From the NCBI GenBank assembly GCA_963748315.1, contig CAVVIK010000003.1, positions 62,001 through 126,000 on the forward strand: a stretch of 64,000 nt of DNA, read 5' to 3'. This stretch comes from DASPHG01 sp963748315 (GTDB lineage: Bacteria > Actinomycetota > Thermoleophilia > Solirubrobacterales > Thermoleophilaceae). Of the stretch, positions 52,574-60,666 are shown in pieces. The notes beneath the pieces are model-generated. The model saw nothing but the letters and a program-made list of their open reading frames with translations. It had not been told where the DNA came from and did not search any database. The stretch's first letter is position 1; each line of letters starts with the position of its first letter. The translations under genes were made by a program, and so were the position numbers.

Positions 52574-53557
52574 GTGGCCGACGGCTCACGTAGCCCATTT
52601 GGACGCAGGGGACGGCTGAGCGCGGACAGCCCCCTGACCGGCAGCATGCGCGAGGCTGACGTCGGCTTCGACCCGCGCACCGAGGTCCTCGACATGCCGG
52701 AGCCTCAGCCAGAGCCGGAGGCGGCTGCCGATCCGCGCGCTCTCAGCCGGCTGATCCCCTCGGAGGAGCCCGGCCGCCAGATCGACGACTGGGGCCGCTC
52801 GGAGACGACGTTCCAGCTCGCCGAGCCGATTCTCGACTTCTACTACCGCTACTGGTTCCGGGTCGAGCTCCAGGACGTCGCGAACGTGCCGGCCGAGGGC
52901 GGCGCGCTGCTCGTCGCCAATCACTCGGGCGCGCTCCCTCCCGACGCGCCGATGATCATGCACGGGATCCGCACCGAGCACGCCCACCCGCGGCCCGTCT
53001 ACATGCTCGGCGAGCACTGGTTCAAGGGCTACCCGGGCGTCGGCATGCTCGCGAACAAGATCGGGCTCGTCGCCGCGCATCCGGCGAACGCGCAGCGGCT
53101 GCTCTGCGACGAGGGGCGGCTCGCGCTCGTGTTCCCGGAGGGCCAGAAGGGCTCGCGCAAGCTCTACTGGCAGCGCTACAAGCTCCGGCGTTTCGGACGC
53201 GGCGGCTTCGTGCGTACCGCCATGAAGGCCGGTGTGCCGATCGTCCCGATCGCGGTCGTCGGCGCCGAGGAGGCCATGCCGATCTTCGCGCACGTCCCTC
53301 TGCTCCAGCGGCTGACGGGCCTCATCTACTTCCCCGTCAACCACGCCTTCCCCCATTTCGGGCTGGCTGCCGGTTTGATGTACCTGCCCGCGAAGTTCAA
53401 GATCCGCTTCCTGGATCCGGTCGATCTGAGCGGATACGGGCCGGAAGACGCGGAGGACGTCGCGCTGGTCCAGTCGATCGCCGAGGACATCCGAGCCACG
53501 ATTCAGCGCGAGGTCGACGATCTCGTAGCCTCGCGTGAATCAGTGTGGTTCGGTTAG
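52574..53557 (+). CDS. 1-acyl-glycerol-3-phosphate acyltransferase-like protein
   Basis: 327 residues from a GTG. An N-terminal ~75-residue acidic, proline-rich extension precedes the PlsC fold: VANHSGALPPD (NHx4D motif), LALVFPEGQKGSRK (glycerol-phosphate motif) and VPIVPIAVVGAEE. Transfers acyl chains in phospholipid or lipid-A-type synthesis at the membrane; the acceptor is unknown. It follows the metalloprotease gene by 14 bp. Confidence 0.85.
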   Translation: MADGSRSPFGRRGRLSADSPLTGSMREADVGFDPRTEVLDMPEPQPEPEAAADPRALSRLIPSEEPGRQIDDWGRSETTFQLAEPILDFYYRYWFRVELQDVANVPAEGGALLVANHSGALPPDAPMIMHGIRTEHAHPRPVYMLGEHWFKGYPGVGMLANKIGLVAAHPANAQRLLCDEGRLALVFPEGQKGSRKLYWQRYKLRRFGRGGFVRTAMKAGVPIVPIAVVGAEEAMPIFAHVPLLQRLTGLIYFPVNHAFPHFGLAAGLMYLPAKFKIRFLDPVDLSGYGPEDAEDVALVQSIAEDIRATIQREVDDLVASRESVWFG

Positions 53558-53587
53558 GGTTCCCGCCCGAGGGATGGAGGGCACTTG

Positions 53588-54025
53588 ATGACGCGACGGA
53601 TACGCGCCGGGACCTTGCTCGTCCTGGGCGCCGCGGGACTGGCGCTTGCGGCGTGTGGCGAGGACGACTTCGAGAACGAGCCGCGCCCGGCGGTCCCGAA
53701 GCAGCTGACCGGCGTGATCACCGCCCAGAAGCTCACGGTCTCGCCCAGCACGCTCGGCGCGGGCCCGGTCGTAATCACCGTCTCCAACCAGGACGACGCG
53801 GCCCACACGGTCACGCTCGAGAGCGCCGACGGCGACGGGACCATCCGCGAGCAAGTCGGCCCGATCAACCCGCTCGACACGGCGACGCTGCAGCGCACGC
53901 TCACCACGGGCTCCTACACGGTCTCCGCCGGATCGGAGGCCGCTGTCGAGCGCGAGATCAAGCCCGCGACGCTGACGATCGGCAAGGACCGGAAGTCCGG
54001 CTCCGACGAGCTGCTGCTGCCCTAG
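53588..54025 (+). CDS. Secreted lipoprotein with a cupredoxin-like beta domain
   Basis: 145 residues from the ATG at 53588 (GGAGGG about six bases upstream; a TTG precedes it). A type II signal peptide with lipobox LAAC is followed by a beta-sandwich region (GPVVITVSNQDDAAHTVTLES, LTTGSYTVSAG) of the cupredoxin-like kind, though copper ligands are not all present. Role unknown. Confidence 0.65.
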   Translation: MTRRIRAGTLLVLGAAGLALAACGEDDFENEPRPAVPKQLTGVITAQKLTVSPSTLGAGPVVITVSNQDDAAHTVTLESADGDGTIREQVGPINPLDTATLQRTLTTGSYTVSAGSEAAVEREIKPATLTIGKDRKSGSDELLLP

Positions 54026-54062
54026 GGCGAAACTCATAGCTACCGTGCGCGTTACCTGCGTC

Positions 54063-54899
54063 ATGGCCATCCGCACGATCGCCCTTGCACTCCTCCTGTG
54101 CGTAGCCGCGCCCGCGCTGCCTGCAGCCGCGGATCAGACGGCGGGCCAGAAGCTCTTCCGCAAGCGCCTATTGAACGACCGGGGCGTCAAGCCTGAGGTG
54201 AAGCGCGTGCTGCGAAACGGCGGGTTCGTGGACCGCGACATCCGCTTCGGCGACATCACGGGCGACGGCAAGTCCGACGCGCTCGTGCTCGTGAACGAGG
54301 GCGGGTCCGCGGGCCGGATCGCGCTGTACGTCTACAGCTCGCACCCGCCCCGGAACAGCGACGGCGGCGGTGGCGACATGTTGCGAATCCGTTACAAGGA
54401 CCAGAACCTGTACCGCGCCCGCGCGAAGCTGAAGCAGACCAGCGCGAAGCGCCCGAACGGCGCGGTCGTCTACAAGACTCCGATCTACGACCCCGGTGAC
54501 GACCTGGACGACCCCGGCGCGAACGAAGTCGTCGAGGTCCGCTGGCGCTCCCGCAAGTCGCGCTTCGGCGTCCATAGCCGCAAGACAGTCGACCGCGTGC
54601 GCTCTCGCTTCTGCGCCGACAGCGGCGACTACTGCACCAAGACGATCAAGTCTCCCCGCGGACGCACCTACCTCCAGATCCGCTCCGTCACGCTGAGCGG
54701 CCGCTACACGCTCTGCGTTACCCCGCCCGCCGGCACGCAGCAGTGCCACTTCTTCACTCTCCGGCGGATTGGCGACGAATACTTGTCGCGCGTCGGCTGG
54801 AAGGCCAACTTCCCGGACGGCGGCCCCGGCCGCTACCAGGTCGTCTGGCGGCTGGGCTCGCAGCAGCTCGGCCCGGCGCTCGGCTTCCGTCGCGACTGA
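54063..54899 (+). CDS. Secreted protein with FG-GAP-like motif
   Basis: 278 residues from the ATG at 54063 with a signal peptide ending ALPAAA. FGDITGDGKSDALVLVN is an FG-GAP/calcium-loop motif near residues 60-76, and the C-terminal half has paired cysteines (FCADSGDYC, CVTPPAGTQQC). Likely an exported beta-rich protein of unknown function. Confidence 0.65.
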   Translation: MAIRTIALALLLCVAAPALPAAADQTAGQKLFRKRLLNDRGVKPEVKRVLRNGGFVDRDIRFGDITGDGKSDALVLVNEGGSAGRIALYVYSSHPPRNSDGGGGDMLRIRYKDQNLYRARAKLKQTSAKRPNGAVVYKTPIYDPGDDLDDPGANEVVEVRWRSRKSRFGVHSRKTVDRVRSRFCADSGDYCTKTIKSPRGRTYLQIRSVTLSGRYTLCVTPPAGTQQCHFFTLRRIGDEYLSRVGWKANFPDGGPGRYQVVWRLGSQQLGPALGFRRD

Positions 54900-54925
54900 A
54901 CGTGACCTGAATCACACGGCGTCGC

Positions 54926-54957
54926 TTGCGCTCGCGCAATACTTGCGTAGATGCAAG
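54926..54957. promoter_or_regulatory. Tandem inverted repeats TTGC-N6-GCAA at the MarR start
   Basis: Two palindromes of the same form, TTGC-N6-GCAA, at 54926-54939 and 54943-54956, 17 bp apart start to start. The second overlaps the marR ATG (54951) and extends to CTTGC...GCAAG at 54942-54957. They are good candidates for autoregulatory MarR binding sites. Confidence 0.65.
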
Positions 54958-55388
54958 CAACTGCGGATACCGCGCGCTGTCTCCTTGAGTTCCTCCGCTT
55001 CCTGACCCAGTCGGCCGGCAACGCGTTCGTCCAGGCGGTCGAAGACGCTGGGCTCTCGCTGACGCAGCTGAAGGCGATGCACATCCTCGCCGCCTCGGAC
55101 GAGGAGCTCTCGCTGAACGGCCTCGCCGAACGGCTCGGCGGGCTCTCCCTCCCCACGCTCAGCCGCGCCGTGGATGCGCTCGTGCAGCGCGGCTACGTCC
55201 GCCGCGCCGAGGACAGCGCCGACCGCAGGGTCAAGCGCCTCAGCCTGACCGCGAAGGGCCGCCGGACGATCGACCGCCTGCTCGAGATCCGCGTGGCCGA
55301 GCTCGGGGCCGTCCTCGAGACCCTCACCGACGACGAGCGCGACCGCCTGGCGCGCGCGCTCGAGCCGATCCTGGAGCGCCGCGCATGA
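54951..55388 (+). CDS. MarR-family transcriptional regulator
   Basis: 145 residues with the MarR winged helix: LSLTQLKAMHILAASDEELSL, AERLGGLSLPTLSRAVDALV (recognition helix) and wing RRAEDSADRRVKRLSLTAKG. It represses, and is relieved by small ligands. The stop overlaps the start of the efflux gene as ATGA, so it most likely controls that pump; the palindromes at its own start support autoregulation. Confidence 0.9.
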   Translation: MQATADTARCLLEFLRFLTQSAGNAFVQAVEDAGLSLTQLKAMHILAASDEELSLNGLAERLGGLSLPTLSRAVDALVQRGYVRRAEDSADRRVKRLSLTAKGRRTIDRLLEIRVAELGAVLETLTDDERDRLARALEPILERRA

Positions 55389-56953
55389 CGGACCGCATCC
55401 GCCTGACCGAGGCCAACCGCCGCTGGTGGACGCTCGCGGCCATGTGCTTCGCGCTGTTCATGATCATGCTCGACAACACGGTCGTGAACGTCGCGCTGCC
55501 GTCGATCCAGGCGGACCTCGACACATCGATCGGGAGCCTCGAATGGACGGTGAACGCCTACACGCTGACGTTCGCAGTCCTGCTCGTCACCGGCGGCCGG
55601 TTGGGCGACATCTTCGGCCGGCGGCGGATGTTCCTCTTCGGCGTGACCGCGTTCGCGGCCTCGAGCGCGGCGATCGGGCTTGCGCCCGACCAGTCCTGGC
55701 TCGTGGCCGGCCGCGCCGTTCAGGGCGTCGGCGCCGCCTTCATGATGCCCGCGACGCTGTCGATCATCACGAACGCGTTCCCGCCCGAGATGCGCGGGAA
55801 GGCGATCGGGACGTGGGCGGGCGTGTCGGGGCTCGCGCTCGCGATCGGTCCGGTCGTGGGCGGCTTCCTCACCGAGCACGTCTCGTGGCGGGCAATCTTC
55901 TTCCTCAACCTGCCGGTCGCCGCCGGCGCGGTCGCCGTGACGCTGTTCGCCACGCGGGAGTCGCGTGACGAGACGGTCGAGCGGCGGATCGACCTGCCCG
56001 GCATCGCAACGCTCTCCATCGGCCTCACGGCGCTCGTGCTCGCGCTCATCGAGGGGAACTCGTGGGGCTGGGGATCGCCCGAGACCGTCGCCCTCCTCGT
56101 CACCGCCGTGATCGGGCTTGTCGGATTCGCCGTCACCGAGTCGCGCTCGCGCGTGCCTATGGTCGACTTCTCGTTCTTCCGCTCGCCGAGCTTCCTCGGC
56201 GCGAACGCGGTCGGCTACGTCATCTCGTTCGCGATGCTCGCGGTCTTCTTCTTCGTCGCGCTGTACATGCAGAACATCCTCGGCTACAGCGCGCTCGAGG
56301 CCGGCGTCCGCTTCCTCCCCTCCACCGTCCTGATCATCGTCACGGCGCCGATCGCCGGCCGGCTCGCCGACCGCGTCGGCCCGCAGCGCCTGATCGTCTC
56401 CGGCCTCCTGCTGATCGCGGTCTCCCTCTATATCCAGACGCACATCAGCGTCGACTCCGGCTACGGCCTGCTGTTCGCGGCCTTCATGGTCATGGGAGTC
56501 GGCATCGGCCTGACGATGTCACCGATGTCGACGGCCGCGATGAACGCCGTCGAGACGTCGAAGGCGGGCGTCGCATCGGGGATCCTGTCGATGTCACGAA
56601 TGGTCGGCGGCACCTTCGGCGTTGCCGCGATCGGCGCCCTGTTCCAGGCGATCACGCGCCATGACATCGACTCCAAGCTCGCCGCTCTGGACATCGGCGA
56701 CGCCCAGCGCGAGAAACTCGTCGAGGCTGCCGGGTCGAGCGGGATCAGCGACGTCGCACGCCAGATGGACCCCGAGGCGGCACGCCAGATCGTGACGGCG
56801 GTCGACGAGTCCTTCATCCACGCGCTCTCGACCGCGATGTGGCTCTCGTTCGCGGTCACCGTGATCGGCGCCATCGTGGCCGCCCTCCTGATCGAGCGGC
56901 GGCCGGTCCACCAGCCGGATCAGCCGACCGGACTGGCGGAAGTCGCGGCCTGA
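55385..56953 (+). CDS. MFS drug transporter, DHA2 (EmrB/QacA) family
   Basis: 522 residues, about 14 membrane helices. FMIMLDNTVVNVALPSIQADL is the DHA2 motif of helix 1, GGRLGDIFGRRRMFLFGVT is motif A, and GVSGLALAIGPVVGGFLTE is motif C of proton antiporters. It exports hydrophobic compounds driven by the proton gradient. ATGA-coupled to the MarR regulator. Confidence 0.93.
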   Translation: MTDRIRLTEANRRWWTLAAMCFALFMIMLDNTVVNVALPSIQADLDTSIGSLEWTVNAYTLTFAVLLVTGGRLGDIFGRRRMFLFGVTAFAASSAAIGLAPDQSWLVAGRAVQGVGAAFMMPATLSIITNAFPPEMRGKAIGTWAGVSGLALAIGPVVGGFLTEHVSWRAIFFLNLPVAAGAVAVTLFATRESRDETVERRIDLPGIATLSIGLTALVLALIEGNSWGWGSPETVALLVTAVIGLVGFAVTESRSRVPMVDFSFFRSPSFLGANAVGYVISFAMLAVFFFVALYMQNILGYSALEAGVRFLPSTVLIIVTAPIAGRLADRVGPQRLIVSGLLLIAVSLYIQTHISVDSGYGLLFAAFMVMGVGIGLTMSPMSTAAMNAVETSKAGVASGILSMSRMVGGTFGVAAIGALFQAITRHDIDSKLAALDIGDAQREKLVEAAGSSGISDVARQMDPEAARQIVTAVDESFIHALSTAMWLSFAVTVIGAIVAALLIERRPVHQPDQPTGLAEVAA

Positions 56954-57011
56954 AGCACCTGCATCGATACGATCCTCGCCGCTTCAAGGACCGAGGAGGA
57001 ATCGAGAGCAG

Positions 57012-58268
57012 ATGGCCGTTGACACGTCGAACGTCGCACAGGTGAGCACGGAGCCGGGCGAGCTCCCCGAGACGATGGCCGCCTGGGTCATCCGCGAGGA
57101 GCGCGAGGGCGAGCCGGTGGACGCGTTCCAGATCGAGGAGATCGAGGTACCGGAGCCGGGCGCGTTCGAAGTGATCGTGCGCGTCATGGCCGCCGGCGTC
57201 AACTACAACAACGTGTGGGCCGCGCTGGGCAAGCCCGTGTCGGTCATGCGCTACGGCGACCACCCGGAGTACGGGCATCACATCGGCGGCTCGGATGCAT
57301 CCGGGGTCGTGTGGAAGGTCGGCCCCGGCGTCACCCGCTGGAAGGCCGGCGACGAGGTCGTGATCCACTGCAACCAGGCCTCGTATGAGGATCCCGAGGT
57401 CCACGGGCTCGACCCGCTTGCGGCGCCGTCCCAGAGGATTTGGGGCTACGAGACCACGTGGGGCTCGTTCGCGCAGTTCACAAAGGTCCAGGCGCAGCAG
57501 CTTTTGCCAAAGCCGAAGAACCTGACCTGGGAGGAGGCCGCCTCCTACGGGCTCACGTATTTCACCGCCTACCGCATGCTGCTCACGCGCTGCAACATGC
57601 AGGCCGGCGACCGCGTCCTCATCTGGGGTGCCGCCGGCGGCCTCGGCGTCTTCGCCACCCAGCTCTGCAAGCTGACCGGAGCGAAGGCGGTCGGCGTGGT
57701 CTCCTCGCCGGAGAAGGGCCAGCTGCTCGAGCAGATGGGCATCGACGGCTGGATCGACCGTAATGAGTTCAAGGGCATGATGCGGACCGGCAACGAGAGC
57801 CCCGACGAGGAGAAGGCGCGCTTCAAGGTGTCGCGCGAGTTCTCGAAGAAGGTGAAGGAGATCCTCGGGGACGCGCCCGACATCGTGTTCGAACACGTGG
57901 GGCAGGCGACGTTCCCGACTTCGGTGTTCACCGTGAAGCCGTTCGGCAAGGTCGTCATCTGCGCCGGCACCACGGGTTACAACCTCGACTTCGACGTCCG
58001 CTACCTGTGGATGCGTCAGAAGGAGATCATCGGCTCGCACTTCGCGAACGCCTACGAATGCACGAAGGCGAACCAGCTGATCGAGTCCGGCGAGATCCGG
58101 CCCGTCCTGTGGCGGACGATGCCCTTCGAGGGTGTCGCCGAGGCGCACCAGCTGATGAAGGAGAACAAGCACCTCGGCAAGATCTCGATCCTCGTCGGCG
58201 CCGACAAGGAGGGCGACGGCAAGACCGAAGAGGGCCCGGGCGCGATCTACGCGGAGGTCGGCAACTGA
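57012..58268 (+). CDS. ccrA: Crotonyl-CoA carboxylase/reductase
   Basis: 418 residues from the ATG at 57012 (AGGAGG at 56996-57001). The MDR fold shows GVNYNNVWAALGKPVSVMRY and HHIGGSDASGVVWKVGPGV, then RIWGYETTWGSFAQFTKVQ and the NADPH loop WGAAGGLGVFATQLCKL. FEHVGQATFPTSVF, a family-specific stretch, separates CCR from ordinary quinone reductases. It reductively carboxylates crotonyl-CoA to ethylmalonyl-CoA, either in the ethylmalonyl-CoA pathway or for polyketide extender units. Confidence 0.92.
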   Translation: MAVDTSNVAQVSTEPGELPETMAAWVIREEREGEPVDAFQIEEIEVPEPGAFEVIVRVMAAGVNYNNVWAALGKPVSVMRYGDHPEYGHHIGGSDASGVVWKVGPGVTRWKAGDEVVIHCNQASYEDPEVHGLDPLAAPSQRIWGYETTWGSFAQFTKVQAQQLLPKPKNLTWEEAASYGLTYFTAYRMLLTRCNMQAGDRVLIWGAAGGLGVFATQLCKLTGAKAVGVVSSPEKGQLLEQMGIDGWIDRNEFKGMMRTGNESPDEEKARFKVSREFSKKVKEILGDAPDIVFEHVGQATFPTSVFTVKPFGKVVICAGTTGYNLDFDVRYLWMRQKEIIGSHFANAYECTKANQLIESGEIRPVLWRTMPFEGVAEAHQLMKENKHLGKISILVGADKEGDGKTEEGPGAIYAEVGN

Positions 58269-58645
58269 TGCCCGACGCCGGGGTTCCGGGCGAGGGCGCA
58301 CCGGCGGGCAGCGGCATCGGCCTGACCGGAGTGATGGTCCAGATCAAGTGGGTGGCCAACCCGTTCCGGGGGGACAAGTTCGACGCCGCCTGGCGGCCCT
58401 CCGCGGAGAAGGTGCTGAACTACGGCGCCACCTGGTGGGCATTCCTCCGCGCCGCCGACGGCAGGCTCGACTTCATCCAGCTCGCGCTGTTCCCGGACAA
58501 GACGGACTTCGACCGCTACTGGTACTCCGAGGAGATCGCCGAGGCGCGGGCGCTCGCCCAGGGCCTCTACCAAGTGCCCGTCCTCCCCAGCTACTGGGAG
58601 GTCTCGGGGATCGGCGCGCTCCAGCCCGAAGACGTACTTTCGTAG
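58268..58645 (+). CDS. Uncharacterised protein coupled to ccrA
   Basis: 125 residues; the start overlaps the ccrA stop by one base (TGATG). After a Gly/Ala-rich N-terminus it has VMVQIKWVANPFRGDKFDAAWRPSAEKVLNYGATWWAF and DFIQLALFPDKTDFDRYWYSEEIAEARA, an alternating strand/helix pattern like a dimeric ferredoxin-like barrel. The tight link to ccrA suggests a related role, not established. Confidence 0.6.
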   Translation: MPDAGVPGEGAPAGSGIGLTGVMVQIKWVANPFRGDKFDAAWRPSAEKVLNYGATWWAFLRAADGRLDFIQLALFPDKTDFDRYWYSEEIAEARALAQGLYQVPVLPSYWEVSGIGALQPEDVLS

Positions 58646-58672
58646 GCGCCCAAGCGCGATTAGGCTAGGGCC

Positions 58673-59179
58673 GTGCCCCGCGCTGGCCCGCTGCGGTACT
58701 GGTCGCTCACTCTTCTGGGCGGTGCGCTCGTGCTCGCGGGCGTGGCTGCCGTGATCTGGGGCACCGTCAACCTGTTCGGCACCGAAAGCTGCGGGACCGC
58801 AACCACCCAGGAGTGCTCGTCCGACACGGCCCTCCACATCCTGGCGGTGGTCGTCGGCCCATTCGTCGGCGGCGCCGGCGGCGTGCTGTGGGCATTTCGG
58901 GGGGCCGGGATCTCGCAGCTCCTTCGCCGGCGCGAGCGGCGGGTCGCCGACCGCGTCGCGCGCGGCGAGATGGCCGCCCCAATCGTCAGGCGTCCGGCTA
59001 CGCCCGCGCCCGTGCTGCCCGACGGCCCGCCGTCGACGTGGCAACCGGCCGTGCCGGCGCCGACGGAGGATGAGAGCCCGATCGCGCGCCTCCATCAGCT
59101 CGACAAGCTGAAGGCGAAGGGGCTCATCAGCGTGGCGGACTACGAATCCCAGAAGAAGCGAATCCTCGGAGGTACCTGA
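58673..59179 (+). CDS. Membrane protein with C-terminal SHOCT motif
   Basis: 168 residues from a GTG. Two membrane helices (~13-33, 60-82) with a CGTATTQEC loop between them, a proline-rich linker, and the SHOCT-type end IARLHQLDKLKAKGLISVADYESQKKRILG. SHOCT motifs are short oligomerisation helices. Its stop shares a base with the next start. Confidence 0.7.
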   Translation: MPRAGPLRYWSLTLLGGALVLAGVAAVIWGTVNLFGTESCGTATTQECSSDTALHILAVVVGPFVGGAGGVLWAFRGAGISQLLRRRERRVADRVARGEMAAPIVRRPATPAPVLPDGPPSTWQPAVPAPTEDESPIARLHQLDKLKAKGLISVADYESQKKRILGGT

Positions 59180-59553
59180 TGTCAGACGAGCTTCAGCTCC
59201 AGTTCGAAGTCAACGAGCGGCCGGCTTCCGTTATCGAGGCGTGGCGGCGCGAACCCCCGGAGGCGCTGAAGGACGGCGGCTACGAGCTCACCGACGAGTC
59301 GTTCAACTCGCTCACATGGGAGGCGCGATACATGGACTGGCCGCAGAAGATCCTCGTGTTCTGCACGCTCGGGTTCGCCCTCCTCTTCAAGGGCTTCATG
59401 ACGAGCGTCTTCCGCCTGACGGCCCGCTTCGACGAGGAGGGCGCCGGCACACGGGTGACGATGGTCGGAAAGGCTCACCCGCGGACGCGCGCCGCGCTCG
59501 GCGAGCTGGTCGCTGAGCACGGCGGGTCCACCGGCCTGAGCTTCGGCACCTAG
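59179..59553 (+). CDS. Small protein with a possible amphipathic membrane segment
   Basis: 124 residues. Beta-rich start (LQLQFEVNERPASVIEAWRR), WEARYMDWPQKILVFCTLGFALLFKGFM with a hydrophobic stretch at ~60-80, then strands TARFDEEGAGTRVTMVGKAHP. It could be a START/SRPBCC-like lipid-contact protein, but evidence is thin. Coupled to the SHOCT membrane gene (one-base overlap). Confidence 0.5.
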   Translation: MSDELQLQFEVNERPASVIEAWRREPPEALKDGGYELTDESFNSLTWEARYMDWPQKILVFCTLGFALLFKGFMTSVFRLTARFDEEGAGTRVTMVGKAHPRTRAALGELVAEHGGSTGLSFGT

Positions 59554-59567
59554 ACGGCGCCGGGGGC

Positions 59568-60155
59568 CTACATCGACCCGAGGATCTCCTTCTTCTTCTC
59601 CTCGAACTCCTCGGGCGTGATCAGGCCCGAGTCGCGCATCTGGCCGAGCTTCTCGAGCTTCGCCGCGGGATCCTCGGCCGCGGCATTGGCCTGGGCCTGC
59701 CGCATGGCCGCGTCGGCGGCACCCGAGTAGGTCGACTGCAGCCCTGCTGTCACGGCGGCCATGTCGCCACCGGCGGCGGCGATCGAGGCCTGCTGGGCAT
59801 CCCACTGCACGGCGATGCGCTCCGGCTCGTCCGGGAGCACCTTGACCGGGATCTCCATGCCCACGGTGATCGCGGCCTTCATCCGCGCGGTCGGGAAGAC
59901 GTGGTCGACCACGTACGGCTCCCCGTTCGGCAGATGGATCTCGAGCGGGATGTGCATGGCGAACTTCTCGCCCGGCACCGGCTCCGCGAAGCCCTTCACG
60001 ACGGCCTTCGCCGCGACCCCGTTCTTCAGGACTTCCTTCTCTCCGCGATCGTCCGCGAGCTTGCCGATGTCCTTGAACGAGTCGCGGATCGAGGGCATCC
60101 CACCGTGGTGCTGCGAGAGGTCCTTCAGATCCTTCATCCCCTTGAAAAGTCCCAT
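59568..60155 (-). CDS. SHOCT-domain cytoplasmic protein
   Basis: 195 residues beginning MGLFKGMKDLKDLSQHHG. A beta-rich core (KNGVAAKAVVKGFAEPVPGEKF, LEIHLPNGEPYVVDHVFP, VGMEIPVKVLPDEPERIAVQW) precedes a helical Ala/Gln region and the C-terminal SHOCT motif AKLEKLGQMRDSGLITPEEFEEKKKEILG. Related to the upstream gene at 60166, ten bases away. Confidence 0.7.
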   Translation of the reverse strand: MGLFKGMKDLKDLSQHHGGMPSIRDSFKDIGKLADDRGEKEVLKNGVAAKAVVKGFAEPVPGEKFAMHIPLEIHLPNGEPYVVDHVFPTARMKAAITVGMEIPVKVLPDEPERIAVQWDAQQASIAAAGGDMAAVTAGLQSTYSGAADAAMRQAQANAAAEDPAAKLEKLGQMRDSGLITPEEFEEKKKEILGSM

Positions 60156-60165
60156 CGCTCTCTCC

Positions 60166-60549
60166 TTACCAGCCGTAGATCAACGCCGAAGTCGGCGAGT
60201 CCGGGTCGTACTTCACCGTGATCGCCGCGCCCTCCGCGATCCCCTCGAGCTGCGCCGGCAGCATCGACTGCGAGATCGTGGTCTGGTACGGGTCACCGTC
60301 CGCAGGGCGGATCGAGACGTCGAAGTCCACCTGCTGGCCGCCGCTGATGTCGGTCTGCCCGGTGGGGCGGACCGAATGAATGACGCCGGGGGCTTCGACA
60401 CCCGAGGCGGCGAGCTTCTGCGCGAGCTGGGCGTAGGCGGCCTGCGCGCCCATGTCGCCCATTCCCGCCATGCCGGCCGTCCCGCCCTGGTTTGCCATCG
60501 CGTCCTGGGCCTGGGCCTGCATGTCCTTCATGTTCTTGAAGAGCCCCAA
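60166..60549 (-). CDS. Paralogue of the neighbouring SHOCT protein, lacking SHOCT
   Basis: 127 residues from a TTG at 60547-60549 (GGGAGG nine bases upstream). The start MGLFKNMKDMQAQAQDAMA mirrors MGLFKGMKDLKDL next door, and the beta core (GVIHSVRPTGQTDISGGQQVDFDVSI, EGAAITVKYDPDSPTSALIYG) matches the same domain. The tail helix is missing. Probably an operon pair from duplication. Confidence 0.65.
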   Translation of the reverse strand: MGLFKNMKDMQAQAQDAMANQGGTAGMAGMGDMGAQAAYAQLAQKLAASGVEAPGVIHSVRPTGQTDISGGQQVDFDVSIRPADGDPYQTTISQSMLPAQLEGIAEGAAITVKYDPDSPTSALIYGW

Positions 60550-60666
60550 ATCGGGCCTCCCTTCGTACGGGTGCGAATCCAGCCTCGACACTACCCCCGG
60601 CCGGAGTGAGGGGCAAGCTCCTAGGCTTTCCGGATCGCTCGCTCTCTCGCGATAGGCGTATCCGCC

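Noticed and set aside
55193..56443. 416-codon minus-strand frame opposite the MarR-MFS genes
   Set aside because: Charged antisense translation of a membrane transporter; no independent support.
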